Below, in pieces: positions 1 through 7,266 of a stretch of DNA of 64,000 nucleotides (position 1 is its first letter; each line of letters starts with the position of its first letter). Made by a program: the position numbers and the translations under genes. The notes beneath the pieces are model-generated. The model saw nothing but the letters and a program-made list of their open reading frames with translations. It was not told the DNA's origin and ran no database searches. Source of the DNA: Bog-950 sp046329495 (lineage in GTDB: Bacteria; Bacteroidota; Bacteroidia; Chitinophagales; LD1); the NCBI GenBank assembly GCA_046329495.1, contig JAXLUO010000011.1, forward strand, positions 61,316 to 125,315, given 5' to 3'.

Positions 1-1
1 C

Positions 2-1276
2 TGGGAACCGAGATGTATTGGTTCAGCTTCTATCGGGCAAGTTTATAAAACCAGGCTCAAGAGCGGTGAGGTGGTGGTGGTAAAAATTCAACGCCCGCAT
101 ATCGAACCAAAAATCAGGCTCGATTTACAAATACTCCGATATCTGGCCGCAGAATTAGCAAAGGAATATCCCGGGTTTAATGCAGTGGATATGGTTGGGG
201 TTGTTGATGAATTCGGAGATACGTTGCTGAGCGAATTGAATTACCTGAATGAAGCAGCACATGCTGCAAGGTTCGGCCAAATGTTTCGCAATTCTACTAT
301 TTGCAAAATACCTAAAGTACACATGAACCTTACCACTAATAAATTACTGGTAATGGAATACGTGGAAGGCATTGCACCGGATAACTTATACGGGCTGTTA
401 GCTGCCGGTATCGATCCCAAAGAAATTGCCCATAATGGAGCAACTGTTTTATTGGATATGATTTTTAAGTATGGCTTTTTTCATGCCGACCCGCATGCCG
501 GTAACCTTTTTATTTTGCCCGATAAACGAATTGCTTTTATCGACTTTGGCATGGTGGGGGTATTAAAGCCGTCGCATATGCAGTTTTTGGCCGGCTTTAC
601 ACTGGGCTTAGCAACAAAGAATGCTACACTCATTTCCGATGCATTGCTTACACTCTGCGGTAAAAAATTCTTTGCCGAAAAAGAGGATCTCGAGTTTTCG
701 GTAGAAGCAATGCTACTGCGCCACGGCGCTTTTAAGTATGATAACATGAACTTCTCGATGATACTAAACGAGAGCGTAAACATCATCTTAAAATACGAAT
801 TGCGGTTGCCTGCCAATTTTTATTTGTTACTAAAAGCACTGGCAACACTGGAAAAGTTTGGTCACAATCTCGATAGACAAATTGTGTTAGCTGATATTAT
901 CAAACCCTATGCTATCGATTTGGTAAAGCAAAAATTCTCTCCCCGCGAAATTGCCTCAGATATTTACGAGGTATTAAAGGACTATGTACACCTCATGCGC
1001 GACTTTCCCGGCGAAGTGAATGAGATACTCTATAAGTTGAAACAGGGTAAAGTAATTATGGATATTAACCTGCAGCAGCCCGAAGTTTTAACCGGTTCGG
1101 TTAAGCAACTGGGCCGCATGATTGGTATTGCGTTTATTATCTGTGCCTTACTGGTAAGCAGCATAGTATTAATGATCAACGACAAACATCCCGGCCTTGC
1201 AGGTTTTATGTTTGGTATTGCTATCTTCTTTTCCTTGTGGATGCTGATGAGGCTTTTTATAAAGGTGCGTTTTTAA
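2..1276 (+). CDS. ABC1/UbiB-family atypical protein kinase, 5' truncated by the window edge
   Basis: This is the C-terminal part of an ABC1/UbiB (ADCK/COQ8-like) kinase; the frame is open from base 2, so the start lies outside the window. Visible motifs are the A-rich/GQ loop (GSASIGQVYK), the lysine of VVVKIQRP, the catalytic FFHADPHAGNLF and the metal-binding FIDFGMVG. Two hydrophobic segments at the end match the C-terminal membrane anchors of UbiB proteins. Known relatives support ubiquinone or menaquinone synthesis or lipid homeostasis as ATPases, but the substrate is not known. Two full-length paralogs occur at 20030 and 47304. Confidence 0.93.
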   Translation, partial: WEPRCIGSASIGQVYKTRLKSGEVVVVKIQRPHIEPKIRLDLQILRYLAAELAKEYPGFNAVDMVGVVDEFGDTLLSELNYLNEAAHAARFGQMFRNSTICKIPKVHMNLTTNKLLVMEYVEGIAPDNLYGLLAAGIDPKEIAHNGATVLLDMIFKYGFFHADPHAGNLFILPDKRIAFIDFGMVGVLKPSHMQFLAGFTLGLATKNATLISDALLTLCGKKFFAEKEDLEFSVEAMLLRHGAFKYDNMNFSMILNESVNIILKYELRLPANFYLLLKALATLEKFGHNLDRQIVLADIIKPYAIDLVKQKFSPREIASDIYEVLKDYVHLMRDFPGEVNEILYKLKQGKVIMDINLQQPEVLTGSVKQLGRMIGIAFIICALLVSSIVLMINDKHPGLAGFMFGIAIFFSLWMLMRLFIKVRF

Positions 1277-1920
1277 GGCTTGGCACTGTCGTATACAACA
1301 AAAATGCTTTTACTGCCACTTGGTTTTATAGTCGTGCCGCTTAGTGTATAGATGCGTAATTCCTTTCCGCTTTCCGTTTTGGTTGAATCAGCAGCGGTGT
1401 GATAAGTAGCAATTGCACGTATCAATTCGCCTTTCTTTTCGTCGTAGTATATCGAGTCCCATCCGGCAATGCCAGCGCCGTTTTCGTAGGTAAGTTTGGT
1501 AGGCTCTTTGGTTTTATTCAATTCGCAGGCAATTAATTGCACCGGTGCATTGGCATACCGGGTTAACAGCATTATTTCCTTAAAGCCGTTTTTATTAAGA
1601 TCGCTCGTCCAACCGTTTAATACCTGTCCATGACGTTCGGTTATCAATACGGTATCTTTTTCGGCTTTCGTACGGCGAACTAACATTACATGACCATCGC
1701 TGGGTTTGCCCCAGGCTAACACATCATAAACTTCTTGTTCGGTAATAGGCAGGGTTTGATGATACTCATAACTCACTTCCATGCCTTTTTGCATAGTTGT
1801 GTCGCCGGCTATAGCTACTGTATCAATAGTGCCAAAGGTATCTTGTTGAGAAGGGCCACCCGGTTGGGTACAGGCAGCTAAAAACAATCCGGTAAAAAGT
1901 ATAATTACTAAACGCGCCAT
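1273..1920 (-). CDS. Uncharacterised lipoprotein
   Basis: I do not recognise the family. The start at 1920 was preferred over an upstream ATG at 1953 because it gives a classical lipoprotein signal: a short basic N-terminus, a hydrophobic stretch and the lipobox LAAC with Cys17. The mature part is about 200 residues with many charged beta-type segments and no visible catalytic motif. The gene lies 34 bp behind carA on the same strand, so read-through is likely. Its 3' end overlaps the convergent kinase gene by 4 bp. Confidence 0.75.
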   Translation of the reverse strand: MARLVIILFTGLFLAACTQPGGPSQQDTFGTIDTVAIAGDTTMQKGMEVSYEYHQTLPITEQEVYDVLAWGKPSDGHVMLVRRTKAEKDTVLITERHGQVLNGWTSDLNKNGFKEIMLLTRYANAPVQLIACELNKTKEPTKLTYENGAGIAGWDSIYYDEKKGELIRAIATYHTAADSTKTESGKELRIYTLSGTTIKPSGSKSIFVVYDSAKP

Positions 1921-1954
1921 AATGCCTGCAAAAATAAGCAATGGTGGCGGCAAT

Positions 1955-3061
1955 CTACTTTTTCATGTTCTCCAGAAACTGGTCGAACAGGTAGCGCGAA
2001 TCGTGCGGACCCGGAGAACTTTCAGGGTGATACTGTACACTAAACGCTTTTTTACCTTTCAGGCGGATGCCTTCAATGGTATCATCATTCAAATTCATGT
2101 GCGTTATCTCAATATCCTTCGATTGCTTAATCGCATCAGCCGAAACTGCAAAACCGTGGTTCTGCGAAGTTATCTCGCTACGGCCGGTCACCAGGTTTTT
2201 AACAGGGTGATTGATGCCACGATGGCCGTGGTGCATTTTGTACGTTGGTATGCCATTAGCTAAGGCCAGTAGCTGGTGGCCAAGGCAAATACCAAACAAC
2301 GGTTTATCGGCATCACAAATTTCCTTTACTGTTTTTATAGCATAATCCATCGAGGCCGGGTCGCCGGGGCCATTGCTGATAAAATATCCATCCGGCTTAA
2401 ACGCTTCCATTTCTTTGAAAGGCGTTTTAGCGTTAAACACGCGGGCGTAAACGCCACGGTCGGTCATGCACTTCAGTATGTTCGCCTTTATACCACAATC
2501 CAGAACCGCTACACGTACCGGTGCATCGGGGTTGCCGTAGTCATAGGTTTTTTCAGTGGTAACTTTTATAGCTAAATCTAAACCGTCCATATCAGGCACG
2601 GCTGCCAGTTGCTTTTTCAGCGCTTCCACATCAGTTGTTTCCGAACTGATAATGCAGTTCATAGCACCTTTGCTGCGCACGTGTATGGTTAATGCACGCG
2701 TATCTACGTCGCTTATGCCCACCAGGTTGTTCTGTTCAAAGTAGTCCTGTAACGAATCGTCGGCTGCCTTGCGACTGTAGCCATGTGCTGTGTATCGCTT
2801 GCAGATAAGGCCCGCAATTTTTACACTGCCCGACTCAACCTCCGTTTTTTTAACACCATAATTGCCTATGTGGTCGGCCGTCATAATAATTACCTGACCG
2901 TAATAAGAAGGGTCTGTAAAAATTTCCTGGTAACCTGTCATGCCGGTGTTAAAACAAAGTTCGCCGGTGGTGGTGCCTATTTTACCTAATGATTTGCCGT
3001 GGAATACAGTGCCATCCTGTAATACCAGGACTGCCGGGGCGGGAGTGAAGTTCTTTGCCAT
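1955..3061 (-). CDS. carA: Carbamoyl-phosphate synthase small (glutaminase) subunit
   Basis: CarA hydrolyses glutamine and passes ammonia to CarB for carbamoyl phosphate, the precursor of pyrimidines and arginine. The 368-residue length is normal. The N-terminal CPSase_sm domain (about 10-140) is followed by a class I glutamine amidotransferase domain with the nucleophile motif GICLGHQ and the catalytic His/Glu motif YHPESSPGPHD near the C-terminus. carB is not adjacent. A TATATTTG -7 box lies only 7 bp upstream of the start (3069-3076, minus strand), so the mRNA leader must be extremely short or absent. Confidence 0.98.
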   Translation of the reverse strand: MAKNFTPAPAVLVLQDGTVFHGKSLGKIGTTTGELCFNTGMTGYQEIFTDPSYYGQVIIMTADHIGNYGVKKTEVESGSVKIAGLICKRYTAHGYSRKAADDSLQDYFEQNNLVGISDVDTRALTIHVRSKGAMNCIISSETTDVEALKKQLAAVPDMDGLDLAIKVTTEKTYDYGNPDAPVRVAVLDCGIKANILKCMTDRGVYARVFNAKTPFKEMEAFKPDGYFISNGPGDPASMDYAIKTVKEICDADKPLFGICLGHQLLALANGIPTYKMHHGHRGINHPVKNLVTGRSEITSQNHGFAVSADAIKQSKDIEITHMNLNDDTIEGIRLKGKKAFSVQYHPESSPGPHDSRYLFDQFLENMKK

Positions 3062-3068
3062 TAAAATG

Positions 3069-3076
3069 CAAATATA
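3069..3076 (-). promoter_or_regulatory. -7 promoter box of carA
   Basis: Read on the minus strand this is TATATTTG, an exact match to the Bacteroidota -7 consensus TAnnTTTG. It ends 7 bp before the carA start codon. I see no good -33 TTTG at the usual distance. Confidence 0.5.
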
Positions 3077-3137
3077 AGCACCACCAAATTAAGTGCGCGC
3101 TTCTTTGCTTTCTTTGTACAAACACAGTACTCACAAA

Positions 3138-3629
3138 ATGCAATCCGATTTTAATAACTGGAGCAGCAAGGCTAAGGAGAAGAAAAAGGAGAACAAGCAG
3201 TTTCTCGACAAAGCCAAAAAGAAGCGTGGCCTCGAAAAGCACTTGCCCGACCTTCACGACGAGGCCTTCTCCAAGATCGATTGCCTGCAATGTGCAAATT
3301 GTTGTAAAACAATTTCACCCCGCTTCAAAACCCCAGATATTGTCCGTATCTCCAAATTTTTGGGGATGAAACAGGGAGATATGATAGAAACCTATTTGCG
3401 CCTGGATGAGGATGGCGACTATGTGGTAAAGAAAAGTCCTTGTCCGTTTCTTGGTTCCGATAACTATTGCAGCATCTATGAGGCACGGCCCGGCGATTGC
3501 CGCAACTACCCTTATACCGATAGCGGCGAGTTTTTTGAGTATGCCAACACCACTTTTCAGAACACCACCACCTGCCCGGCCGTTTACTATGTGCTGGAAA
3601 GGTTAAAGGAGGAACTAAAAGGTATTTAA
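3138..3629 (+). CDS. YkgJ-family cysteine-cluster protein
   Basis: This 163-residue protein carries the YkgJ/CxxCxxCC-type putative zinc- or iron-chelating domain. The cysteines are visible in CLQCANCCK, in SPCPFLGSDNYCSIY and in RPGDCRNYPYT. The N-terminal 45 residues are strongly basic and helical. I chose the start at 3138 because the longer frame from 3093 adds a stretch overlapping the carA promoter region with no homology-like character. The family's biochemical role is not established. It is divergent from carA and probably monocistronic. Confidence 0.85.
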   Translation: MQSDFNNWSSKAKEKKKENKQFLDKAKKKRGLEKHLPDLHDEAFSKIDCLQCANCCKTISPRFKTPDIVRISKFLGMKQGDMIETYLRLDEDGDYVVKKSPCPFLGSDNYCSIYEARPGDCRNYPYTDSGEFFEYANTTFQNTTTCPAVYYVLERLKEELKGI

Positions 3630-3763
3630 AATCAATGTGTTAGCCTGTTTAAGCTATTCTTTTAAACGCCTGCCCATAACGTCCATAAAGCCTTCATTTT
3701 CAATAAATAATCGCTTTTAACTGACTTTGCCTTATTTTCGGCCACGGCTCGCCTGTATATTCT

Positions 3764-3793
3764 TTTGAAATCTCCCCTATCTGTTTATATTTG
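3764..3793 (+). promoter_or_regulatory. Promoter of the tRNA-Trp-secE-nusG-rplKAJ operon
   Basis: A -33 TTTG (3764-3767) and an exact -7 TATATTTG (3786-3793) are separated by 18 bp, matching the Bacteroidota sigma-A promoter pattern. The transcript would start near 3800, about 70 bp before tRNA-Trp. Confidence 0.75.
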
Positions 3794-3869
3794 CGTCCCT
3801 TTTTACCGAAAGGGCTGAGAAGGTTTTGACTTTTTTGAAGCAAAGCAGGCTCAAATTTGAAATAGAAAC

Positions 3870-3940
3870 AGGGGCATAGTTCAAGGGTAGAATAGCGGTC
3901 TCCAAAACCGTTGATGTCAGTTCGAATCTGGCTGCCCCTG
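3870..3940 (+). tRNA. trpT: tRNA-Trp (anticodon CCA)
   Basis: A cloverleaf can be drawn by eye: acceptor arms AGGGGCA (3870-3876) and TGCCCCT (3933-3939) with discriminator G3940; anticodon stem 3895-3899/3907-3911; loop CTCCAAA with anticodon CCA at 3902-3904; and a TTCGAAT T-loop. The 3' CCA is not encoded. A tRNA-Trp just before secE is the standard Bacteroidota arrangement, in which it normally follows tuf; here tuf is not upstream. Confidence 0.95.
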
Positions 3941-3960
3941 CTAAAGGTTAACGGTTAACA

Positions 3961-3999
3961 GTTCACAGAACCGCTAATGATGCATTTTTAACTGTGAAC
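3961..3999 (+). promoter_or_regulatory. Hairpin between tRNA-Trp and secE
   Basis: Perfect 8-bp arms GTTCACAG (3961-3968) and CTGTGAAC (3992-3999) flank a 23-nt loop. It lies between the tRNA 3' end and the secE start (4014) and may help RNA processing that separates the tRNA from the mRNA. There is no U-run, so it is not a terminator. Confidence 0.45.
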
Positions 4000-4013
4000 G
4001 GAAAACAAAAACG

Positions 4014-4211
4014 ATGGACAAGATTAAATTATACTTCGTTGAGGCCTACGACGAACTGATCAACAAGGTGACCTGGCCTACCTGGCCCGAGTTACAAAGC
4101 AGCACTGTAGTAGTGTTGGTTTCGGCCCTGTTGATTTCGTTGGTAGTTGTAGCTATGGATGTAGTATTCCGTATGGGCACCGTTAAGTTTTACGAATTAA
4201 TCATCCGCTAA
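4014..4211 (+). CDS. secE: Preprotein translocase subunit SecE
   Basis: SecE is the essential clamp subunit of the SecYEG channel. This is the short single-membrane-span form of 65 residues. The conserved amphipathic helix is seen as ELINKVTWPTWPEL, followed by one transmembrane helix at about 30-55. It lies between tRNA-Trp and nusG, its usual place, with 11 bp to nusG. Confidence 0.96.
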   Translation: MDKIKLYFVEAYDELINKVTWPTWPELQSSTVVVLVSALLISLVVVAMDVVFRMGTVKFYELIIR

Positions 4212-4222
4212 TAGCAACACCA

Positions 4223-4756
4223 ATGGCAGAAGAAAGAAAATGGCATGTGGTGCGCGTTATCAGCGGTCAGGAACGCAAGATCAAGGATCACGTTCAACTG
4301 GAGATAACCCGTTCCAAGTGGGATAAAATTATCGGCAACATTCTGGTGCCTACCGAAAAGGTTTACACCATTAAGAACGGTAAAAAAACCATTAAGGAAA
4401 AAACCTTGTTCCCCGGTTACATCTATATGGAAACCGATGACAAGAAAATGACCCAGGAAATGTGGCAGCATGTTCGCCAGGTGCATGGGGTATTAGGTTT
4501 CTTAGGAACCTTATCGCATGCCGAGGCAATGAAAATGCTGGGCAAAGCCGATGAAATGATGGACGCCGGCGAAACAATGGCCGAACCGTTTATTGTAAAC
4601 GAAGATGTGAAGATTACCGATGGTCCGTTCAACGACTTTATTGGTACTATTGAGGAAATAAACAACGATAAGAAGAAGCTGAAAGTGATCGTTAAGATCT
4701 TCGGTCGTAAAACACCGGTAGAAGTAAGCTTTATGCAGGTGGAGAAAATAAGCTAA
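4223..4756 (+). CDS. nusG: Transcription termination/antitermination factor NusG
   Basis: NusG binds RNA polymerase and couples it to Rho and the ribosome. The 177-residue protein has the NGN domain at the N-terminus (KWHVVRVISGQERKIKDHV, with the motif LFPGYIYME near 65-75) and a C-terminal KOW domain (about 125-177, VKITDGPFNDFIGTIEEI). Length and operon position are normal. Confidence 0.98.
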   Translation: MAEERKWHVVRVISGQERKIKDHVQLEITRSKWDKIIGNILVPTEKVYTIKNGKKTIKEKTLFPGYIYMETDDKKMTQEMWQHVRQVHGVLGFLGTLSHAEAMKMLGKADEMMDAGETMAEPFIVNEDVKITDGPFNDFIGTIEEINNDKKKLKVIVKIFGRKTPVEVSFMQVEKIS

Positions 4757-4770
4757 TTCCGTGTTAACGG

Positions 4771-4836
4771 GTTGCAGCCGCGGTAGCTTCCAATTACCCC
4801 GGTGTTGCAGGTGAGACCGCTAACCGAGTTTGATAA
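4771..4836 (+). promoter_or_regulatory. Structured leader before rplK
   Basis: The 116-bp nusG-rplK gap can fold with GGTT/AACC as outer pairs and GCGGT/ACCGC as inner pairs. No promoter box is visible, so it probably acts within the operon mRNA. Function is unknown. Confidence 0.25.
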
Positions 4837-4872
4837 AAACAATATTCATTAACTGAAATAACTTAAAATAAA

Positions 4873-5301
4873 ATGGCAAAGGAAATTGCAACCTTCATCA
4901 AATTGCAGGTAAAAGGCGGCCAGGCTAACCCGGCTCCTCCAATTGGTCCGGCTCTGGGTTCTAAAGGTGTTAACATCATGGAATTCTGTAAGCGTTTCAA
5001 CGCACAGACCCAGGATCGTATCGGTAAGGTATTACCTTGCGTTATCACGGTTTACACCGATAAGAGCTTTGACTTTATCATCAAAACTCCTCCGGTTCAC
5101 GCCCTGTTGATGGAATACACCAAAAAGCAAAGCGGTAGCGCCGAGCCTAACCGTAAAAAAGTTGGTACTGTTAGCGCAGACATCATCCGTAAAATTGCGG
5201 AAGAAAAAATGCCTGACCTGAACTGCTTCACCATCGAATCAGCAATGAGCATGGTGACCGGTTCTGCTAAAAGCGCTGGCTTTAACGTAGAAGGATACTA
5301 A
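4873..5301 (+). CDS. rplK: 50S ribosomal protein L11
   Basis: L11 binds the GTPase-associated region of 23S rRNA. At 142 residues it is the usual length. The N-terminal family signature is seen in LQVKGGQANPAPPIGPALGS, and the C-terminal rRNA-binding domain ends in the usual AKSAGFNVEGY-type tail. It is followed by an attenuator-like hairpin before rplA. Confidence 0.98.
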   Translation: MAKEIATFIKLQVKGGQANPAPPIGPALGSKGVNIMEFCKRFNAQTQDRIGKVLPCVITVYTDKSFDFIIKTPPVHALLMEYTKKQSGSAEPNRKKVGTVSADIIRKIAEEKMPDLNCFTIESAMSMVTGSAKSAGFNVEGY

Positions 5302-5309
5302 AAACAACA

Positions 5310-5343
5310 CCGGGTACCGTAAGGTGCCCGGTTCATCTTTTTT
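5310..5343 (+). terminator. Attenuator-like hairpin between rplK and rplA
   Basis: A 9-bp stem, CCGGGTACC (5310-5318) with GGTGCCCGG (5323-5331), closes a GTAA tetraloop and is followed by a U-rich run (TTCATCTTTTTT). It looks like an intrinsic terminator placed inside the operon, so it may set the L11:L1 ratio by partial termination. Confidence 0.6.
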
Positions 5344-5353
5344 ATTAATCACG

Positions 5354-5384
5354 GGGGAGGGCTTTCATTGACCCGAAGAACCCC
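5354..5384 (+). promoter_or_regulatory. Candidate ribosomal protein L1 mRNA-binding site
   Basis: Outer arms GGGG (5354-5357) and CCCC (5381-5384) and inner arms GGG (5359-5361) and CCC (5372-5374) leave an asymmetric internal loop: A5358 opposite GAAGAA (5375-5380). Known L1 autoregulatory sites mimic the 23S rRNA L1 stalk with two short helices and an asymmetric loop. The position, 15 bp before rplA, fits. This is inference from shape only. Confidence 0.35.
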
Positions 5385-5398
5385 AAAAATTGTAAACA

Positions 5399-6097
5399 AT
5401 GAAGTTAACTAAGAAAAGAAAAGCCGTTGAGGGCAAAGTAGACGCAAGCAAGCTCTACACCCTGAATGAAGCATCCAAACTCGTTAAGGATGTAAACACT
5501 GCAAAGTTCAACGCTTCTGTTGACCTGCACGTAAAATTAGGTGTTGACCCTAAGAAAGCCGACCAGGCTGTGCGCGGTACTACCGCCCTGCCACACGGTA
5601 CCGGTAAAACCAAGCGCGTTTTAGTTTTCTGTGCTCCTGACAAGGAAGAAGAAGCTAAAAAAGCAGGTGCCGATTTCGTAGGTCTGGACGAGTTCATCGC
5701 CAAAATCGAAAAAGAAAACTGGATGGACTTTGATGTAGTTATCGCTACACCAAACGTTATGGCTAAGCTGGGTAAAATTGCCCGTATCCTCGGCCCTCGT
5801 AACTTAATGCCTAACCCTAAGTCAGGCACTGTTACGCCCGATGTTGCTAAAGCCGTTGAAGAAGTTAAGAAAGGTAAGATTGCTTTTAAAGTTGATAAGT
5901 TCGGTATCGTGCACACCTCCATCGGTCGTGTAAACTTTACACCTGATCAAATCAACGAAAACGCAACTGCCCTGTTGCAAACACTGGCTAAACTGAAGCC
6001 ATCTTCAGCTAAAGGTGTTTACTTCAACAGCATCAGCATGGCCAGCACCATGAGCCCCGGCATCAATATCGATTACAAAACCGTATCAGGTATTTAA
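5399..6097 (+). CDS. rplA: 50S ribosomal protein L1
   Basis: L1 forms the mobile stalk next to the E site and represses its own operon in many bacteria. The 232 residues are standard. The signature is in the segment near 130-150 (KLGKIARILGPRNLMPNPKSGT), and the ending (SISMASTMSPGINID) is typical. The gene follows an attenuator-like hairpin and a candidate L1-binding hairpin. Confidence 0.98.
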   Translation: MKLTKKRKAVEGKVDASKLYTLNEASKLVKDVNTAKFNASVDLHVKLGVDPKKADQAVRGTTALPHGTGKTKRVLVFCAPDKEEEAKKAGADFVGLDEFIAKIEKENWMDFDVVIATPNVMAKLGKIARILGPRNLMPNPKSGTVTPDVAKAVEEVKKGKIAFKVDKFGIVHTSIGRVNFTPDQINENATALLQTLAKLKPSSAKGVYFNSISMASTMSPGINIDYKTVSGI

Positions 6098-6142
6098 TCC
6101 CGGCTAAAACCAATTAATTAATCCAGTTAAATCAAAATACTA

Positions 6143-6664
6143 ATGGATAAGAATCAAAAGAATCAGGAAATAGAGGTGTTGAAAGAGAAATTCAGCAACG
6201 CCCAGTATTTCTATGTATGCGATCCTTCTACTTTAACCGTAGAGAAAACAAATAAATTCCGTCGCCTGTGCTTTAACGCCGGCATCGAATACCGTGTAAC
6301 TAAAAACACCCTCATCCGCAAAGCCCTGGAACAAATCGGCGGCGATTACGAAGCCGTTTATCCTTTGCTGCACGGCCAAACAGGTGTAATGTTCTCAACC
6401 GACGGCGCTTCTCCGGCAAAACTGCTGAAAGAGTTCCGTAAGGATGGCGACAAGCCTGCACTGAAAGGTGCTTACATCGATACTTCGGTATTTGTGGGCG
6501 ATAACCAGATTGACGTACTGGCTAAACTGAAGAGCAAGAAAGAATTGCTTGGCGAAATCATCGGCCTGTTGCAATCTCCTGCAAGCAATGTTATCAGCGC
6601 TTTACAAGGTTCTTCGGCTCATAAAATTGCCGGCCTGGTTAAAGCTCTGGAAGAAAGACAATAA
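6143..6664 (+). CDS. rplJ: 50S ribosomal protein L10
   Basis: L10 is the base of the L7/L12 stalk. The 173-residue protein has the N-terminal rRNA-binding domain (CFNAGIEYRVTKNTLIRKAL near 50-70) and the C-terminal helix that carries L7/L12 dimers. In nearly all bacteria rplL follows directly. Here a strong terminator comes 40 bp after the stop codon and the next gene is an unrelated SRPBCC protein. Confidence 0.98.
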   Translation: MDKNQKNQEIEVLKEKFSNAQYFYVCDPSTLTVEKTNKFRRLCFNAGIEYRVTKNTLIRKALEQIGGDYEAVYPLLHGQTGVMFSTDGASPAKLLKEFRKDGDKPALKGAYIDTSVFVGDNQIDVLAKLKSKKELLGEIIGLLQSPASNVISALQGSSAHKIAGLVKALEERQ

Positions 6665-6701
6665 ACAGACACACACTAACGCCTTTAAGGAGGCAAGAAC
6701 G

Positions 6702-6737
6702 AAGCCCTTCCCCAACCGGAAGGGCTTTTTATTTTTT
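6702..6737 (+). terminator. Intrinsic terminator after rplJ
   Basis: A perfect 10-bp stem, AAGCCCTTCC (6702-6711) with GGAAGGGCTT (6718-6727), is followed by a T-rich run. It ends the secE-rplJ operon. Confidence 0.9.
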
Positions 6738-6797
6738 ATGCACCACTCGTACGCTTACGCTCTTCCGGGCGTTCTATAGCTAACCAAACCTCCAATC

Positions 6798-7247
6798 ATG
6801 GAAGCTTTAATAGTAACCAATCAAATTGTAATTAATGCCCCGGCCTGGCGCGTGTGGGAAGTGCTCACTAAGCCCGAATACACTAAAAAATTTATGTTCG
6901 GTTGCGCCGCAATCAGCGATTGGAAACAAGGCAGCACACTGGAATGGAAAGGGAACATTAGCGGTAAGGACGGGGTAGTGGTAAAAGGCAAAATCATTGA
7001 AATAGACCCGGGTAAATTTTTAGCCTATACAACTTTCGATCCTAACTCCGGCATGGAAGATACCCCCTACAATTACCTAACCGTTACCGAACGATTAGAG
7101 GAGCAGGATGGCAAAACAACCTTATCTATAACTCAAGGCGATTTTTCTGCCGTGCAGGAAGGTCAACGCCGCTATGCCGAGGGCGCGAAAGGCTGGGAAA
7201 CGGTGTTGCCCAAAATAAAGGAGTTAGCCGAAGGCAAGGTGAATTAA
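6798..7247 (+). CDS. SRPBCC/AHSA1-family protein
   Basis: This 149-residue START/Bet v1-type protein begins with the usual strand (IVTNQIVINAPAWRVWEVLTKPEYTKKFMFG) and ends with a long helix (EGAKGWETVLPKIKELAE). The family binds hydrophobic ligands or assists Hsp90 (Aha1). The ligand cannot be predicted. It stands alone between the ribosomal terminator and the convergent collagen-like gene, 19 bp from the latter's stop codon. Confidence 0.85.
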   Translation: MEALIVTNQIVINAPAWRVWEVLTKPEYTKKFMFGCAAISDWKQGSTLEWKGNISGKDGVVVKGKIIEIDPGKFLAYTTFDPNSGMEDTPYNYLTVTERLEEQDGKTTLSITQGDFSAVQEGQRRYAEGAKGWETVLPKIKELAEGKVN

Positions 7248-7266
7248 CCTCCCCCTCGGCTATTAC

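Noticed and set aside
481..816. A 111-codon open frame opposite the first ABC1 kinase
   Set aside because: It is wholly antisense to a conserved kinase gene and has no independent coding signs.
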